Assembly (NCBI GenBank): GCA_947364045.1
Contig: CANARN010000020.1
Span: 1 to 35,448 of the forward strand
Direction: 5' to 3'
Origin: an uncultured Clostridia bacterium
Lineage (GTDB): Bacteria; Bacillota; Clostridia; Oscillospirales; Acutalibacteraceae
Length of the DNA: 35,448 nt
The position numbers and the translations under genes are program-made. The first letter of the stretch is position 1. Every line of letters begins with the position of its first letter. This document shows, one piece after another, positions 14,707 through 22,720 of this stretch. The notes under the pieces are model-generated. The model was not told the DNA's origin. It did no database searches and worked only from the letters and a program-made list of their open reading frames with translations.

Positions 14707-14755
14707 TATAACTTAAGTGCAGATGTACCCCACGCCTCTATAGGCGGCGGGTTGC
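14707..14755 (+). repeat. Dispersed repeat copy A, transcribed at the 5' end of the glg leader
   Basis: This stretch of about 49 bp (TATAACTTAAGTGCAGATGT, then a GC-rich hairpin CGCCT-ctat-AGGCG inside CCC/GGG) recurs with roughly 85% identity as the reverse complement at 21117-21162. The shared core is TAAGTGCAGATGT. In this copy it begins at the predicted transcription start. Confidence 0.7.
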
Positions 14756-14808
14756 AATCGGTCGCAAGCTCTGCTTTTTGCAAACAAAGCAGGAGCGTTG
14801 CTACGATT
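14756..14808 (+). promoter_or_regulatory. Long stem-loop in the glgB leader
   Basis: Four nested helices pair in order: AATCG/CGATT (14756-14760/14804-14808), GCAA/TTGC (14764-14767/14798-14801), GCTC/GAGC (14768-14771/14793-14796), and TGCTTT/AAAGCA (14772-14777/14786-14791), with small bulges. No T-run follows directly. It may be a processing or mRNA-stability element; I do not recognise a riboswitch class. Confidence 0.55.
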
Positions 14809-14868
14809 TAAATTTTGGCAGGGTGTAAGTTGAAACGCTCTCCCGTGCCGGAAAGGCTAATGTGAATT

Positions 14869-16809
14869 ATGAAGGAAAATAAGTCAAAAGAAAAAAATGT
14901 AAATATAAATAAGAGTACAAAAAAAGACAGAAAAACCGATGTAAATGAGGTTCCGGTTTATCTTTTCCACCAGGGAAATAATGCGAGAGCTTATGAATTT
15001 TTCGGCTCGCACAGAAATGATGACGGTTCTGTCACCTTCAGAGTATGGGCGCCTCATGCTGAAAGCGTTTCCGTTGCAGGCGACTTTAATAACTGGTCTG
15101 ACAGCGAAAATGTTATGACAAGAATTTCCGACGGCGGAATTTGGGAATGTAAAATAGACGGCATAAAGCAGTATGACGCTTATAAATACTCAATTTTAAC
15201 AAATGACGGCAGATGGCTTATGAAAAGCGACCCCTACGGCTTTCATATGGAAACAAGACCGCAGAATGCCACAAAATTTTATGAGCTTGACGGATATAAG
15301 TGGAATGACAGTAAATGGGAAGAGAATAAAAAGACCTCTGCCGTTTATGCAAAGCCCGTTAACATTTACGAGGTGCATTTAGGCTCCTGGAAGCAGCATG
15401 ATGACGGGAATTTTCTTTCGTATCGCCAAATGGCTGAGGAGTTAGTACCCTACGTTAAGGATATGGGCTATACTCACGTTGAATTTATGCCGCTTACCGA
15501 GTACCCGTTTGACGGCTCCTGGGGTTATCAGGTTACGGGTTATTTTGCCGCGACGTCACGCTACGGAACGCCGCACGATTTGATGTATTTGATTGATGAA
15601 TTTCATAAAGCGGGAATCGGCGTAATTCTTGACTGGGTTCCTGCGCATTTTCCGAAGGATGCAAACGGACTTTATGAATTTGACGGCACCCCTACCTATG
15701 AATATGCCGACTCTAAAAAAGGTGAGCATTACGGCTGGGGAACAAGAGTTTTCGATTTCGGCAAAAATGAGGTTCGCTCGTTCCTTTGCTCCAGCGCAAT
15801 GTTTTGGCTTGATAAGTTTCATATCGACGGGCTTCGTATTGACGCGGTGGCTTCGATGCTTTACCTGAATTACGACCGTAAGGACGGCGAGTGGATTGCC
15901 AATAAAAACGGCGGAGTTGAAAATTTAGAGGCGGTTGAATTTTTCCATAAGCTTTCAGAAATTTTGTTCCGAGATTATCCGGGCGCTTTAATGATTGCGG
16001 AGGAAAGCACAGCCTGGCCAATGGTTACAAAGCCTGTATTTATGGGGGGCTTAGGCTTTAACTTTAAGTGGAATATGGGTTGGATGAATGATATTCTCCG
16101 ATATTTCTCTCTTGACGGTATTTACCGAAAGAATAACCACGGCTGCATAACATTTTCATTCTTCTACGCTTTTTCCGAGAATTTCATTTTGCCGATTTCA
16201 CATGATGAGGTTGTTCACGGCAAATGCTCGCTGATTAACAAGATGCCCGGAACCTATGAGGAAAAGTTTGCAGGCGTCAGGGCGTTCCTCGGCTATATGA
16301 TGGCGCATCCCGGCAAAAAGCTGCTGTTTATGGGCAGTGAATTCGGTCAGTTTATCGAGTGGAATTACGAACAGGGCCTTGACTGGCTGTTACTCCAATA
16401 CGATATGCACCGCAAAATGCAAAAGTATACAAAAGAGCTGAATAATTTTTATAAGAAAAGTCCTGAGCTTTGGCAGGTGGATTACTCTTGGGAAGGCTTT
16501 TCGTGGATTTCGTCCGATGACTGCGACAATTCCGTTATAGCTTTCCGCCGAATTGCTGAGGACGGTAAAGAGATTATAGCGGTTTGCAACTTTACAAATG
16601 TGCGCCGTGAAAATTACAGGATAGGCGTTCCGAAAGCCAATGCTTATAAAATAGTGTTCAATTCGGACGATGAAAAATACGGCGGTTTCGGCGCCTCGCA
16701 GAACCCCGAAAAGATTAAGGCGGAAAAAATTCCCATGCACGGCTTTGAAAAGAGCATTTCACTTGATTTGCCGCCTATGTCAGCGATTTACCTTAAAAAG
16801 ACGAGATGA
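14869..16809 (+). CDS. glgB: 1,4-alpha-glucan branching enzyme
   Basis: GlgB cuts alpha-1,4-glucan and rejoins the piece by an alpha-1,6 bond, making branches in glycogen. The 646-residue protein has a Lys-rich start, a CBM48-type domain ([20 protein letters not shown]), and a GH13 catalytic barrel. Catalytic motifs are all present: [11 protein letters not shown] with nucleophile Asp325, MIAEEST with the acid/base Glu (378 or 379), and [10 protein letters not shown] with the transition-state Asp. [12 protein letters not shown] and GSEFGQ are typical branching-enzyme patterns. It is the first gene of the glg operon. The SD is weak (AAAGG at 14852-14856, 12 nt from ATG), which, with the structured leader, leaves room for control of translation. 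Confidence 0.97.
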   Translation: MKENKSKEKNVNINKSTKKDRKTDVNEVPVYLFHQGNNARAYEFFGSHRNDDGSVTFRVWAPHAESVSVAGDFNNWSDSENVMTRISDGGIWECKIDGIKQYDAYKYSILTNDGRWLMKSDPYGFHMETRPQNATKFYELDGYKWNDSKWEENKKTSAVYAKPVNIYEVHLGSWKQHDDGNFLSYRQMAEELVPYVKDMGYTHVEFMPLTEYPFDGSWGYQVTGYFAATSRYGTPHDLMYLIDEFHKAGIGVILDWVPAHFPKDANGLYEFDGTPTYEYADSKKGEHYGWGTRVFDFGKNEVRSFLCSSAMFWLDKFHIDGLRIDAVASMLYLNYDRKDGEWIANKNGGVENLEAVEFFHKLSEILFRDYPGALMIAEESTAWPMVTKPVFMGGLGFNFKWNMGWMNDILRYFSLDGIYRKNNHGCITFSFFYAFSENFILPISHDEVVHGKCSLINKMPGTYEEKFAGVRAFLGYMMAHPGKKLLFMGSEFGQFIEWNYEQGLDWLLLQYDMHRKMQKYTKELNNFYKKSPELWQVDYSWEGFSWISSDDCDNSVIAFRRIAEDGKEIIAVCNFTNVRRENYRIGVPKANAYKIVFNSDDEKYGGFGASQNPEKIKAEKIPMHGFEKSISLDLPPMSAIYLKKTR

Positions 16810-16865
16810 ACCGCTTGCGGCAGATAAGGTGTTTCCCCACGTAACAATTATTCTTCATGCTTTTG

Positions 16866-16915
16866 CCCCTCTTCAGTCACTCACTTCAATCGTGACAGCT
16901 TCCCCCTTGTGGGAA
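16866..16915 (+). repeat. Dispersed palindromic repeat between glgB and glgC
   Basis: Two small hairpins lie side by side: GTCAC/GTGAC (16876-16880/16892-16896) and TTCCC/GGGAA (16900-16904/16911-16915). The phrase 'CAGTCAC...GTGACAGCT-CCCCCTTGT' resembles a short repeat I recall as common in gut Clostridia; that recollection is not checked. The remainder of 16810-17040 holds another small hairpin (AATAAGC/GCTTATT, 16940-16946/16952-16958) and no gene. Confidence 0.5.
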
Positions 16916-17040
16916 TCTAAATACAATTTTTCAAAGATAAATAAGCATTACGCTTATTCATTTTATATGTCCGTCTGCTGAAAATTCGCGCGAGCGTCGC
17001 GGCGGGCAAAAACAAACGATATTCTTTAGGAGGAAAATAT

Positions 17041-18258
17041 ATGGCTCGTAAAAAGGAATGTATTGCAATGCTTCTTGCAGGCGGTCAGGGAAGCCGCTTG
17101 GGCGTACTCACAAAGAACATTGCAAAGCCTGCCGTACCGTACGGCGGCAAATACAGAATTATTGACTTCCCGCTTTCAAACTGTGTAAATTCCGGTATTA
17201 ACACGGTGGGTATTTTAACTCAGTACCAGCCCTTAGAGCTTAATGACTATATCGGCAACGGCAGCGCTTGGGATTTGGACCGCATTAACGGCGGCGTTCA
17301 TATGCTCTCTCCCTATCAGCAGATTAAGGGTATGGAGTGGTACAAGGGTACGGCGAACGCTATTTATCAGAACATTAATTTCGTTGACCGTTACAATCCC
17401 GAGTACGTAGCAGTGCTTTCTGGCGACCATATTTATAAAATGGATTACAACAAAATGCTTGATTACCACAAGAAGAACGATGCAGCCTGCACAATTGCAA
17501 TGCTGGAGGTTCCGTGGGAGGAGGCGTCGCGTTTCGGACTGATGATTCTCAATGATGACAATTCAATCTCTGAATTTGAGGAAAAGCCGAAAAATCCCCG
17601 CAGCAACAAGGCTTCAATGGGCGTTTACATATTTACTTGGTCAAAGCTTCGTCAGTACCTTATTGACGATGAAAACAATCCGAATTCCTCAAACGATTTC
17701 GGTAAGGATGTTATACCTGCAATGCATAAGGCGGGCGAGAGAATGTTTGCTTATCTTTTCGACGGGTATTGGAAGGATGTCGGCACAATTGATTCTCTCT
17801 GGGAGGCTAACCTTGATTTGCTTAATCCCAAGGTTGACCTTGATTTGTCAGACAATTCCTGGAAAATCTATTCAAGAACCCCCACAACGCCGCCTCAGTA
17901 TATAGCTTCAACGGCAGATGTTCAGAATTCAATGGTATCTGAAGGTTCAAGAGTATTCGGCGAGGTTGACTATTCAATTCTTTTCCATGACGTAACGGTT
18001 GAAGAGGGCGCCAAGGTGCGCTACTCAATAGTAATGCCCGGCGCAGTTATTAAAAAGGGCGCAGACGTTGAATATGCGATAATTGCCGAGGATGCAGTTA
18101 TCGGTGAAAATGCGAAGGTTGGCTCCTGCCCCGAAGAGATTGACAACAGGGACGAATGGGGCGTTGCCGTTGTCGGCGCAGGAGTAACAGTAGGCGAGGG
18201 TGCCGAGGTTGCGCCCAAAGCAATGATTTCTGAGAATATTTCAAAGGAGGGCAAGTAA
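17041..18258 (+). CDS. glgC: Glucose-1-phosphate adenylyltransferase, catalytic subunit
   Basis: GlgC makes ADP-glucose from ATP and glucose 1-phosphate, the committed step of bacterial glycogen synthesis. The 405-residue protein begins with the nucleotidyltransferase signature [43 protein letters not shown]. It contains the metal-binding [12 protein letters not shown], the FEEKPKNP sugar-phosphate loop and [16 protein letters not shown], and ends in a left-handed beta-helix domain with hexapeptide-like repeats from about residue 285. The strong SD TTTAGGAGGAAAATAT precedes ATG 17041. It is followed after 1 nt by glgD, the usual Firmicutes pair that forms a heterotetramer. Confidence 0.97.
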   Translation: MARKKECIAMLLAGGQGSRLGVLTKNIAKPAVPYGGKYRIIDFPLSNCVNSGINTVGILTQYQPLELNDYIGNGSAWDLDRINGGVHMLSPYQQIKGMEWYKGTANAIYQNINFVDRYNPEYVAVLSGDHIYKMDYNKMLDYHKKNDAACTIAMLEVPWEEASRFGLMILNDDNSISEFEEKPKNPRSNKASMGVYIFTWSKLRQYLIDDENNPNSSNDFGKDVIPAMHKAGERMFAYLFDGYWKDVGTIDSLWEANLDLLNPKVDLDLSDNSWKIYSRTPTTPPQYIASTADVQNSMVSEGSRVFGEVDYSILFHDVTVEEGAKVRYSIVMPGAVIKKGADVEYAIIAEDAVIGENAKVGSCPEEIDNRDEWGVAVVGAGVTVGEGAEVAPKAMISENISKEGK

Positions 18259-18259
18259 T

Positions 18260-19375
18260 ATGACAGGACAGAATATTGTAGGAATTGTTTTCTCAAATGC
18301 TTATGACGAGTGCTTGCCTGAGCTTACGGGACTTCGCACAATGGGTTCCGTTCCTTTTGCTGGCAGATACCGTCTTATTGACTTTGCACTTTCAAATATG
18401 GTAAATGCAGACATTGAAAAGGTCGGCGTTATCACAAAGTCAAATTACCAGTCGCTTATGGATCATCTCGGCACAGGCAAGCCGTGGGATTTGTCAAGAA
18501 AAACCGAGGGAATGTTCCTGCTTCCGCCTTTTTCAACGGCAGAGCAGGGCAGTAATGTTGATAAAATAGCGTCGCTTAAAGGCGCAATGGGCTTTATCAG
18601 CCGTTCTAATGAAGAGTACGTTCTTTTCTCTGACTGCAACACCGTGTTTAACGCTGATGTACGTGAGATTATGGATTTCCATACTGAAAAGGATGCGGAC
18701 ATAACCATTCTCTACAAGCACGGCATTTCTCCTGCTCTTCAGGATACAATGATTATGGACGTTGATTCTGACGGCAGAGTTACCAAGGTTTCGTTTGCAC
18801 CGTCGGGCGCTGAAGATGTAAACTATTCTCTTAATATGATTCTTATGAAAAAGAGCCTTCTTGAAAGGCTTATGAATGAGGCTATCAGCCAAAACTTAAC
18901 TGATTTTGAATCCGACATCATTCAGAAAAATGTTGATAAGCTTCAAATTTACGGTCTTGAATTTAAGGATTACGCTGTTACAATTGACTCAATGTCGTCT
19001 TATTTCAAGGCAAATATGAGCCTTTTAGAGCCTGAAAAGTGCTTAAATCTCTTTAATTCCGAGCGTCCTGTTTACACAAAGCTTAAGGACGATATGCCTG
19101 CAACCTACGGCATAGGCTCAAGCGTTAAAAATTCACTTGTGGCAAACGGCTGTATTATTGATGGCGAGGTCGAAAATTCAATTGTATTCAGAGGAGCAAG
19201 AATTGAAAAAGGCGCAATTGTTAAAAATTCAATTGTAATGCAGGATACTTACATTGCTCAGAATGCAACGGTAAACTGCGTTATCACCGATAAAAATGTT
19301 GTTGTTACACCGAATAAATCGCTTTCGGGAGCGGAGAATTATCCTGTCTATATCGGCAAGGGAATTGTTATCTGA
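18260..19375 (+). CDS. glgD: ADP-glucose pyrophosphorylase regulatory-type subunit GlgD
   Basis: GlgD is the non-catalytic or weakly catalytic partner of GlgC in Firmicutes and raises the activity of the complex. The 371-residue protein keeps the fold (RTMGSVPFAGRYRLIDFALSNMVNA). It lacks the GGxGxRL nucleotide loop, which reads IVFSNAYDECLPELTGLR, and the metal-binding SGDHIY is replaced by FSDCNTVFNAD. These are the expected GlgD changes. A beta-helix tail follows (about 285-371). The SD AAAGGAGG lies inside the end of glgC (18243-18250), so translation of the two is coupled. Confidence 0.95.
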   Translation: MTGQNIVGIVFSNAYDECLPELTGLRTMGSVPFAGRYRLIDFALSNMVNADIEKVGVITKSNYQSLMDHLGTGKPWDLSRKTEGMFLLPPFSTAEQGSNVDKIASLKGAMGFISRSNEEYVLFSDCNTVFNADVREIMDFHTEKDADITILYKHGISPALQDTMIMDVDSDGRVTKVSFAPSGAEDVNYSLNMILMKKSLLERLMNEAISQNLTDFESDIIQKNVDKLQIYGLEFKDYAVTIDSMSSYFKANMSLLEPEKCLNLFNSERPVYTKLKDDMPATYGIGSSVKNSLVANGCIIDGEVENSIVFRGARIEKGAIVKNSIVMQDTYIAQNATVNCVITDKNVVVTPNKSLSGAENYPVYIGKGIVI

Positions 19376-19395
19376 TAAACAGTATTATAATAAAG

Positions 19396-19459
19396 AAAGG
19401 AGCGATACCGCGCAAACTAAGCCGTTTTTTAATGGCTCTTTGTGCGAATGGTGTATCGC
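19396..19459 (+). promoter_or_regulatory. SD followed by a long hairpin directly ahead of glgA
   Basis: AAAGGAG (19396-19402) has no start codon at a normal distance. From 19402 the RNA can fold in three tiers: GCGATAC/GTATCGC (19402-19408/19453-19459), CGCGCAAA/TTTGTGCG with one G-T pair (19409-19416/19439-19446), and AGCC/GGCT (19420-19423/19434-19437) closing a 10-nt loop. The glgA ATG at 19460 is the next base after the stem. The fold would bring SD and start together, or mask the end of the SD. Confidence 0.6.
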
Positions 19460-20893
19460 ATGGCGATAAAAATGAAAGTATTATATGTATCGAGCGAGGC
19501 TCTTCCCTTTAAGGCTTCGGGCGGATTGGGCGACGTTGCAGGCTCTCTTCCTGGGGCGCTGCGTAAACGTCTTATCGGCGCTCGAGTTGTTATGCCGCTT
19601 TATGACACAATAAGCCAGGAGCTTAAGGATAAAATGACTTTTCTTACCTCAATTTCTGTTCCTGTTGCTTGGAGAAGGCAGTATTGCGGAATTTTTGAGG
19701 CAAAGGCAAACGGAGTTATTTACTATCTTCTTGACAATCAGTATTATTTCAAGCGCGACGGAATATACGGCTATTATGATGATGCTGAAAGATTTGCATT
19801 TTTTGCAAGGGCAGTGCTTGAAATGATTCCTCACATCAACTTTAAACCCGATATTATTCACTGTAATGACTGGCAGTCGGCATTAACTCCCGTTTATTAC
19901 ACAACGCTTTACGCAAATCGCGAGGGCTATGAGAATATTAAAACTGTTTTCACAATTCACAACATTCAGTACCAGGGTGCATACGGTATGGAGCTTTTGG
20001 GCGAGGTTGTAGGATTGCCTTCTGACAGAGCAAGCTTGCTTGAATACGACGGCGACTGTAACTATATGAAAGGTGCAATTGAATGTGCCGACAAAATTAC
20101 AACTGTAAGCCCGTCTTATGCGGGTGAAATTCTCGACCCGTGGTATTCACACGGCCTTGACGTTATTCTCAATCAGAGAAGCTGGAAATTATCGGGCATA
20201 CTCAACGGAATTGACACGGAGCTTTACGACCCGCAGACTGATAAGGATATTGTTAAAAATTACGGTACCGCTGATTTTGTAAAGGGCAAGGCGGCAAATA
20301 AAAAGGCGCTTCAGGAGCATTTCGGGTTGCCTGTACGCGCAGACGTTCCGGTTATCGGTATGGTTTCACGTCTTGTCGGTCATAAGGGCTTTGATTTGGT
20401 AAAGGCTGTGCTTGACGAGCTTCTCTCAACAGTTGACTGTCAGGTCGTTTTACTCGGCTCGGGCGAATGGCAGTATGAAAGCTTTTTCAAGGAAATGGCG
20501 GCTAAACATCCCGACAAAATGGGAATTGAGCTTGGCTTTATTCCGTCGCTTTCAAAGAAAATTTACGCAGGCGCGGATATGTTCCTTATGCCCTCAAAGA
20601 GCGAGCCTTGCGGACTTTCGCAGATGATTTCGCTTCGCTACGGTACAATTCCGATTGTACGTGAAACAGGCGGACTTCGCGACTCGATTCACGATTCGGG
20701 CGACGGTAAGGGCAACGGCTTTACCTTTGCAAGCTATAACGCTCACGATATGCTTTACACAATTAAGCGCGCCGTTGACGGTTACAAAAATACTGAGGGC
20801 TGGAATATACTTGTTAAGCGCGCTATGGAGTGTGACAACTCCTGGGGTAAGAGCGCAAATGAGTATATAAGACTTTATAAGTCGATTTTGTAA
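19460..20893 (+). CDS. glgA: Glycogen synthase (ADP-glucose type)
   Basis: GlgA transfers glucose from ADP-glucose to the growing alpha-1,4-glucan. The GT5-type protein has the N-terminal acceptor/donor loop SSEALPFKASGGLGDVAGSLP, the HCNDWQSALTP and TVFTIHNIQYQG segments, LSGILNGID, the second Rossmann domain start IGMVSRLVGHKGFDL, and the C-terminal nucleotide-sugar site MPSKSEPCGLSQMISLRYGTIPIVRETGGLRDSI. ATG 19460 (477 residues) and ATG 19472 (473 residues, MKVLYVSSE, the classic family start) are both possible; the usual adjacent SD is missing and the SD sits behind a hairpin. It is the last gene of the operon, closed by a terminator at 20931. Confidence 0.96.
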   Translation: MAIKMKVLYVSSEALPFKASGGLGDVAGSLPGALRKRLIGARVVMPLYDTISQELKDKMTFLTSISVPVAWRRQYCGIFEAKANGVIYYLLDNQYYFKRDGIYGYYDDAERFAFFARAVLEMIPHINFKPDIIHCNDWQSALTPVYYTTLYANREGYENIKTVFTIHNIQYQGAYGMELLGEVVGLPSDRASLLEYDGDCNYMKGAIECADKITTVSPSYAGEILDPWYSHGLDVILNQRSWKLSGILNGIDTELYDPQTDKDIVKNYGTADFVKGKAANKKALQEHFGLPVRADVPVIGMVSRLVGHKGFDLVKAVLDELLSTVDCQVVLLGSGEWQYESFFKEMAAKHPDKMGIELGFIPSLSKKIYAGADMFLMPSKSEPCGLSQMISLRYGTIPIVRETGGLRDSIHDSGDGKGNGFTFASYNAHDMLYTIKRAVDGYKNTEGWNILVKRAMECDNSWGKSANEYIRLYKSIL

Positions 20894-20930
20894 TATTAAA
20901 ATTTTGTGTCAAATATTCATGTTAACGCAA

Positions 20931-20963
20931 ACGGGGCAGTCAATCGACTGCCCCGTGTTTTTT
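20931..20963 (+). terminator. Terminator of the glg operon
   Basis: A perfect 11-bp stem ACGGGGCAGTC/GACTGCCCCGT (20931-20941/20946-20956) has loop AATC and is followed by GTTTTTT. Confidence 0.93.
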
Positions 20964-20998
20964 GTAATTTTTGGGATATGTGTTCTGCTCTGCTCCCG

Positions 20999-21076
20999 CA
21001 GGGAACGCATTGATGCGTTCCGCCATATACATATCAGTTTGTATTTATTTTACAGAACGGATGAATCCGTTCCCTG
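20999..21076. repeat. Compound palindromic repeat (REP/MITE-like)
   Basis: Two palindromes, GGAACGCAT-tg-ATGCGTTCC (21002-21021) and GAACGGAT-ga-ATCCGTTC (21055-21072), are about 34 bp apart. The outermost bases also pair with each other: CAGGGAACG (20999-21007) with CGTTCCCTG (21068-21076). The element can therefore fold as two hairpins or one long one. There is no coding potential. The 252 bp between the glg terminator and the glycosylase stop is made of this element and repeat copy B. Confidence 0.65.
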
Positions 21077-21116
21077 AAAGCCAATTACCTCTTAAGTTAA
21101 TGACATTACTCCGAGA

Positions 21117-21162
21117 GCAAACCTGCCGCATTAGAGGCGGGGGACATCTGCACTTAGGTTAT
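21117..21162 (-). repeat. Dispersed repeat copy B, inverted relative to copy A
   Basis: Read on the minus strand this matches 14707-14755 with a few substitutions and short indels. The core ACATCTGCACTTA is identical. The GC-rich hairpin is kept in altered form (the loop side changes from TATAGGCGG to TAATGCGG). The two copies bracket the glg operon about 6.4 kb apart. Confidence 0.68.
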
Positions 21163-21215
21163 ATTTAACGTGATGCCGGGCAGCCTACCCACTGCGAAAT
21201 CACATCAACCGCTGA

Positions 21216-22028
21216 TTATTGTCTGCTCTGTTTTTCCATATTCCGTCTGTAATGGAACAGGTACTGCTGGGCAATACCCTCAGTCCCCTTCATACAAGCA
21301 GGTAAGCCGTTAGGGTACATTTCAGCCATAATGCGCTTAACCCAAACGTCAACGGGAAACGCTGTCAGCTTGTGAAAGCCGTAAAGGAGCGTACATTCTG
21401 CAACCTTTGCGCCCACACCTTTAACTTTAATCAGCTCTTCTCTGCCGAATTCAATGGGATTTTCATCAATTTTCTGAAAATCAACAGTGCCGTCCGCAAC
21501 CTTTACGGCGGCGTCAATTATGTATTTAGCGCGAAAACCTGCCCTGAGCGGCGCTAAATCTTCGGGTGTTAAATCGGCGAGTCTCTGAGCAGAGGGAAAG
21601 GTGAAGCCTTTACCGACATTTTCACCGAAATTTTCGCAAAGTCTTGACACAATACCCTTAATTCTCGGAATATTGTTGTTTTGGGAGATAATAAACGAAC
21701 AGAGCGCCTCCCACGGCTCCTGATGCAGAATTCTTATGCCGCTGTATGCTGTAACTGCTTTTACAAGGTTTTCTTCGTCATATGCGCCGATGATTTTGCC
21801 GTAATCTGTGTCAAGGTCAAAGTACGGCTTCCATATTTTTTCAAAAGCTTCTTTTTCTGTGTCATAAAATATAAGCTCGCTGTCGGTTTCTTCGATTTTA
21901 AGATATTTTCCGAATGCAACTCCGCAAAAAATTCCGCTTTCCTGCTGCTCCCATCTGAATGCCTGTCCGCAGTCAAGACAGAGCGGAAGAGAGAACACGT
22001 CAGGCTTTTTTATTCTGTAATCACTCAT
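21216..22028 (-). CDS. ogg: 8-oxoguanine DNA glycosylase, Ogg1 family
   Basis: This enzyme removes oxidised guanine opposite C and nicks the strand by beta-elimination. The 270-residue protein has an N-terminal Ogg-type beta domain (LCLDCGQAFRW is the family's 'CGQxFRW' signature), a helical core with the SFIISQNNNIPRI segment, and a helix-hairpin-helix IKVKGVGAKVAECTLLYGF with the catalytic Lys followed by the Asp in AFPVDVWVKR. All key residues are present. The start at 22028 is chosen because AGGAG lies 7 nt upstream on the minus strand; upstream codons would need an implausible 57-residue extension across an AT-rich leader. Confidence 0.93.
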   Translation of the reverse strand: MSDYRIKKPDVFSLPLCLDCGQAFRWEQQESGIFCGVAFGKYLKIEETDSELIFYDTEKEAFEKIWKPYFDLDTDYGKIIGAYDEENLVKAVTAYSGIRILHQEPWEALCSFIISQNNNIPRIKGIVSRLCENFGENVGKGFTFPSAQRLADLTPEDLAPLRAGFRAKYIIDAAVKVADGTVDFQKIDENPIEFGREELIKVKGVGAKVAECTLLYGFHKLTAFPVDVWVKRIMAEMYPNGLPACMKGTEGIAQQYLFHYRRNMEKQSRQ

Positions 22029-22296
22029 ATTTTCACTCCTGTTTAAGTAAAAACCGCCAAAACCGACGGCGGATTTTTTACGTTGTGAATATGCACAAAA
22101 TTTTTTGTTAAAAACAGAAGCCGATTTGCTCCATTTTGTATAAAATGTGAAGCAGATACAACTTTCCGTATTCGTTAAATAAATAACAAAGTCTTTCAAC
22201 AGCTTGTCTAAAACTCAATTTTTCGTTGAAACAGTGGGGTTTTTGACTGACTTTTTAACATTTTCAACAGACTTTTGAACAATTGGGCAAAGGTAC

Positions 22297-22319
22297 AAAT
22301 TATACTTAAAGTATAATTT
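22297..22319. promoter_or_regulatory. 11-bp perfect inverted repeat, possible operator
   Basis: AAATTATACTT and AAGTATAATTT flank a single central A. It lies in the 428-bp gap between the divergent glycosylase and small membrane protein genes, each arm carrying a TATAAT-like core in opposite directions. A dimeric repressor site is plausible. The gap also has a short GC stem with T-runs on both sides at 22049-22079; nothing else stands out. Confidence 0.4.
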
Positions 22320-22456
22320 ACAGTGTAATAATTTTTGGTTAATATTCCATATTGACAAAATTTCTCAGAAAAAAACTGTCTCAGGCAGTATATTTTTTAC
22401 TATAAATTCCTACAATAAAATTAAATTTAAGATTAAACTTTTTGTGAGGACGAATT

Positions 22457-22720
22457 ATGGTAAAAGGTATCAACCGTCAGGTTTTGGAGCTTAATGATAC
22501 AGGCTCCCGCTATTTTGAAAAAGCGCTTTTCTTTGTAAAGCCCGAATACAGCAGAGAGTCGGAGTCAGTCCTTCGCCAAAGTGCGCTGAGGGCCGTAAAC
22601 AACGGGTTGGGTGTTCCAAAAAGCCGCCGCCAAAGAGTTAAAAGTAAAATCGCTCTTTTTTTAGAGCTGCTTTTTTCCGCAGGGGCAGGCGCAGTAATAA
22701 CCGCGCTTATTATAAAATAA
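22457..22720 (+). CDS. Small protein with C-terminal membrane helix, function unknown
   Basis: The 87-residue protein has a polar N-terminal half (ending in the basic stretch SRRQRVKSK) and one hydrophobic C-terminal helix (about residues 66-86, ALFLELLFSAGAGAVITALII). This is a tail-anchored layout with the N-terminus inside. Residues such as YFEKALFFVKPEYS look like a conserved soluble motif, but I do not recognise the family. GTGAGGA precedes ATG 22457. Its stop overlaps the end of the convergent peptidase gene by 11 bp, so the two transcripts are antisense at their 3' ends. Confidence 0.7.
   Translation: MVKGINRQVLELNDTGSRYFEKALFFVKPEYSRESESVLRQSALRAVNNGLGVPKSRRQRVKSKIALFLELLFSAGAGAVITALIIK

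Noticed and set aside
14706-14868. A known riboswitch class upstream of glgB
   Set aside because: The leader is structured, but its first half is a dispersed repeat and I find no conserved core of a known class.
16940-16960. Terminator between glgB and glgC
   Set aside because: The AATAAGC/GCTTATT stem is AT-rich and not followed by a real T-run.
22049-22079. Intrinsic terminator or attenuator upstream of the glycosylase gene
   Set aside because: The CCGCC/GGCGG stem has only 5 bp with a 9-nt loop; T-runs flank it on both strands but the stem is too weak to call.
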